From an uncultured Porphyromonas sp. (GTDB lineage Bacteria > Bacteroidota > Bacteroidia > Bacteroidales > Porphyromonadaceae), in contig NZ_CAJPPN010000057.1 of NCBI RefSeq assembly GCF_905372525.1, forward strand, positions 1-13,680: a stretch of 13,680 nucleotides of DNA, given 5' to 3'. A model generated the notes under the pieces. The model was not told the origin of the DNA, made no database searches, and saw only the letters and a list, made by a program, of their open reading frames with translations. A program made the position numbers and the translations under genes. Below are positions 13,448 through 13,680 of this stretch, in pieces. Each line of letters starts with the position of its first letter. Position 1 is the first letter of the stretch.

Positions 13448-13680
13448 ATGTCTCTATCCCCGCCCAGCACTCCCATGCTCACCGATTCCACGGAGGCTGT
13501 CTCCTCCGCCCCACTCGCTCCCCGTCCTCGTCTCTGGGTCTTCAATCCTGGGCACGAGGAGGCGCTACGTATCCCCCTACCTCTGCGCTACACTCCGACG
13601 AGCGAAGTACGACAGATGCGCCACGACCTAGCACCCCTGCTCACCCTACTCGCTGAGCGTGGGGACTACATCTATTGCCC
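13448..13680 (+). CDS. Partial Bacteroidales protein of unknown function (5' end)
   Basis: The frame is open from ATG at 13448 to the window edge (77 codons). After a Pro/Ser-rich start it reads RLWVFNPGHEEALRIPL (28-44), then YTPTSEVRQMRHDLAPLLTL (48-67) and GDYIY. I recall a conserved Bacteroidales family that begins FNPEHDLALA and has a Leu-rich RxDLG segment soon after, and this N-terminus fits it well. Its function is not known to me. An alternative start is M10 at 13475. No ribosome binding site is obvious. The gene is on the same strand as hmuR, but a hairpin separates them, so it is probably not an hmu gene. Confidence 0.65.
   Translation, partial: MSLSPPSTPMLTDSTEAVSSAPLAPRPRLWVFNPGHEEALRIPLPLRYTPTSEVRQMRHDLAPLLTLLAERGDYIYC

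Noticed and set aside
1..13680. CRISPR array, insertion sequence or integrase
   Set aside because: I found no regularly spaced repeats, no transposase or integrase motifs and no paired terminal repeats with a target duplication.

Overview
The window looks like a chromosomal segment of a Bacteroidales bacterium, most likely a Porphyromonas species. The support is a HmuY-type haem-binding lipoprotein followed by a HmuR-type TonB-dependent receptor, repeated use of the Bacteroidetes -7 promoter element TAnnTTTG, and a DUF5053-like small protein. The pgk, lipoprotein and hmu genes are GC-rich at the third codon position. Several other genes are clearly more AT-rich and look acquired.

Layout. 1-146: a strong terminator hairpin of something upstream. 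147-1625 (+): an FRG-domain protein whose domain is split by a roughly 195-residue Ala/Gly-rich insertion. 1699-2274 (+): a conserved-looking protein of unknown function with its own promoter. 2411-2494 (+): tRNA-Leu(CAA), with a promoter and a downstream hairpin. 2832-3095 (-): a DUF5053-like small protein with a palindrome over its probable transcription start and a T-rich terminator. 3129-3640: a decayed-looking stretch with a 67-aa minus ORF, gene-like fragments and a long perfect inverted repeat. 3641-5335 (-): a large protein with an N-terminal beta-propeller-like region, one membrane helix and a C-terminal domain. 5336-5763: intergenic, with small repeats and a promoter. 5764-6518 (-): two translationally coupled AT-rich genes of unknown function, perhaps a toxin/immunity-type cassette. 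6519-7113: intergenic, with a possible gene fragment.

7114-8598 (+): a predicted outer-membrane lipoprotein, followed by a 59-aa acidic small ORF at 8655-8834. 8995-10251 (+): pgk, phosphoglycerate kinase, with its own promoter and a strong terminator. 10540-11265 and 11386-13332 (+): hmuY-like and hmuR-like genes. A HmuY-type lipoprotein captures haem at the cell surface and the receptor imports it across the outer membrane with TonB energy. An 18-bp terminator-like stem and a second 8-bp hairpin lie between them, and I see no separate promoter for the receptor, which suggests attenuation that makes more binder than receptor. A further hairpin follows hmuR. The window ends in the 5' part of a Bacteroidales-family gene of unknown function (13448 onward), so the other hmu genes known from P. 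gingivalis (hmuSTUV) are not directly downstream here.

The observations most worth a second look are the split FRG protein built partly from 12-bp repeats, the hairpins between hmuY and hmuR, the membrane-anchored propeller protein beside the AT-rich gene pair, and the small ORF behind the lipoprotein gene.
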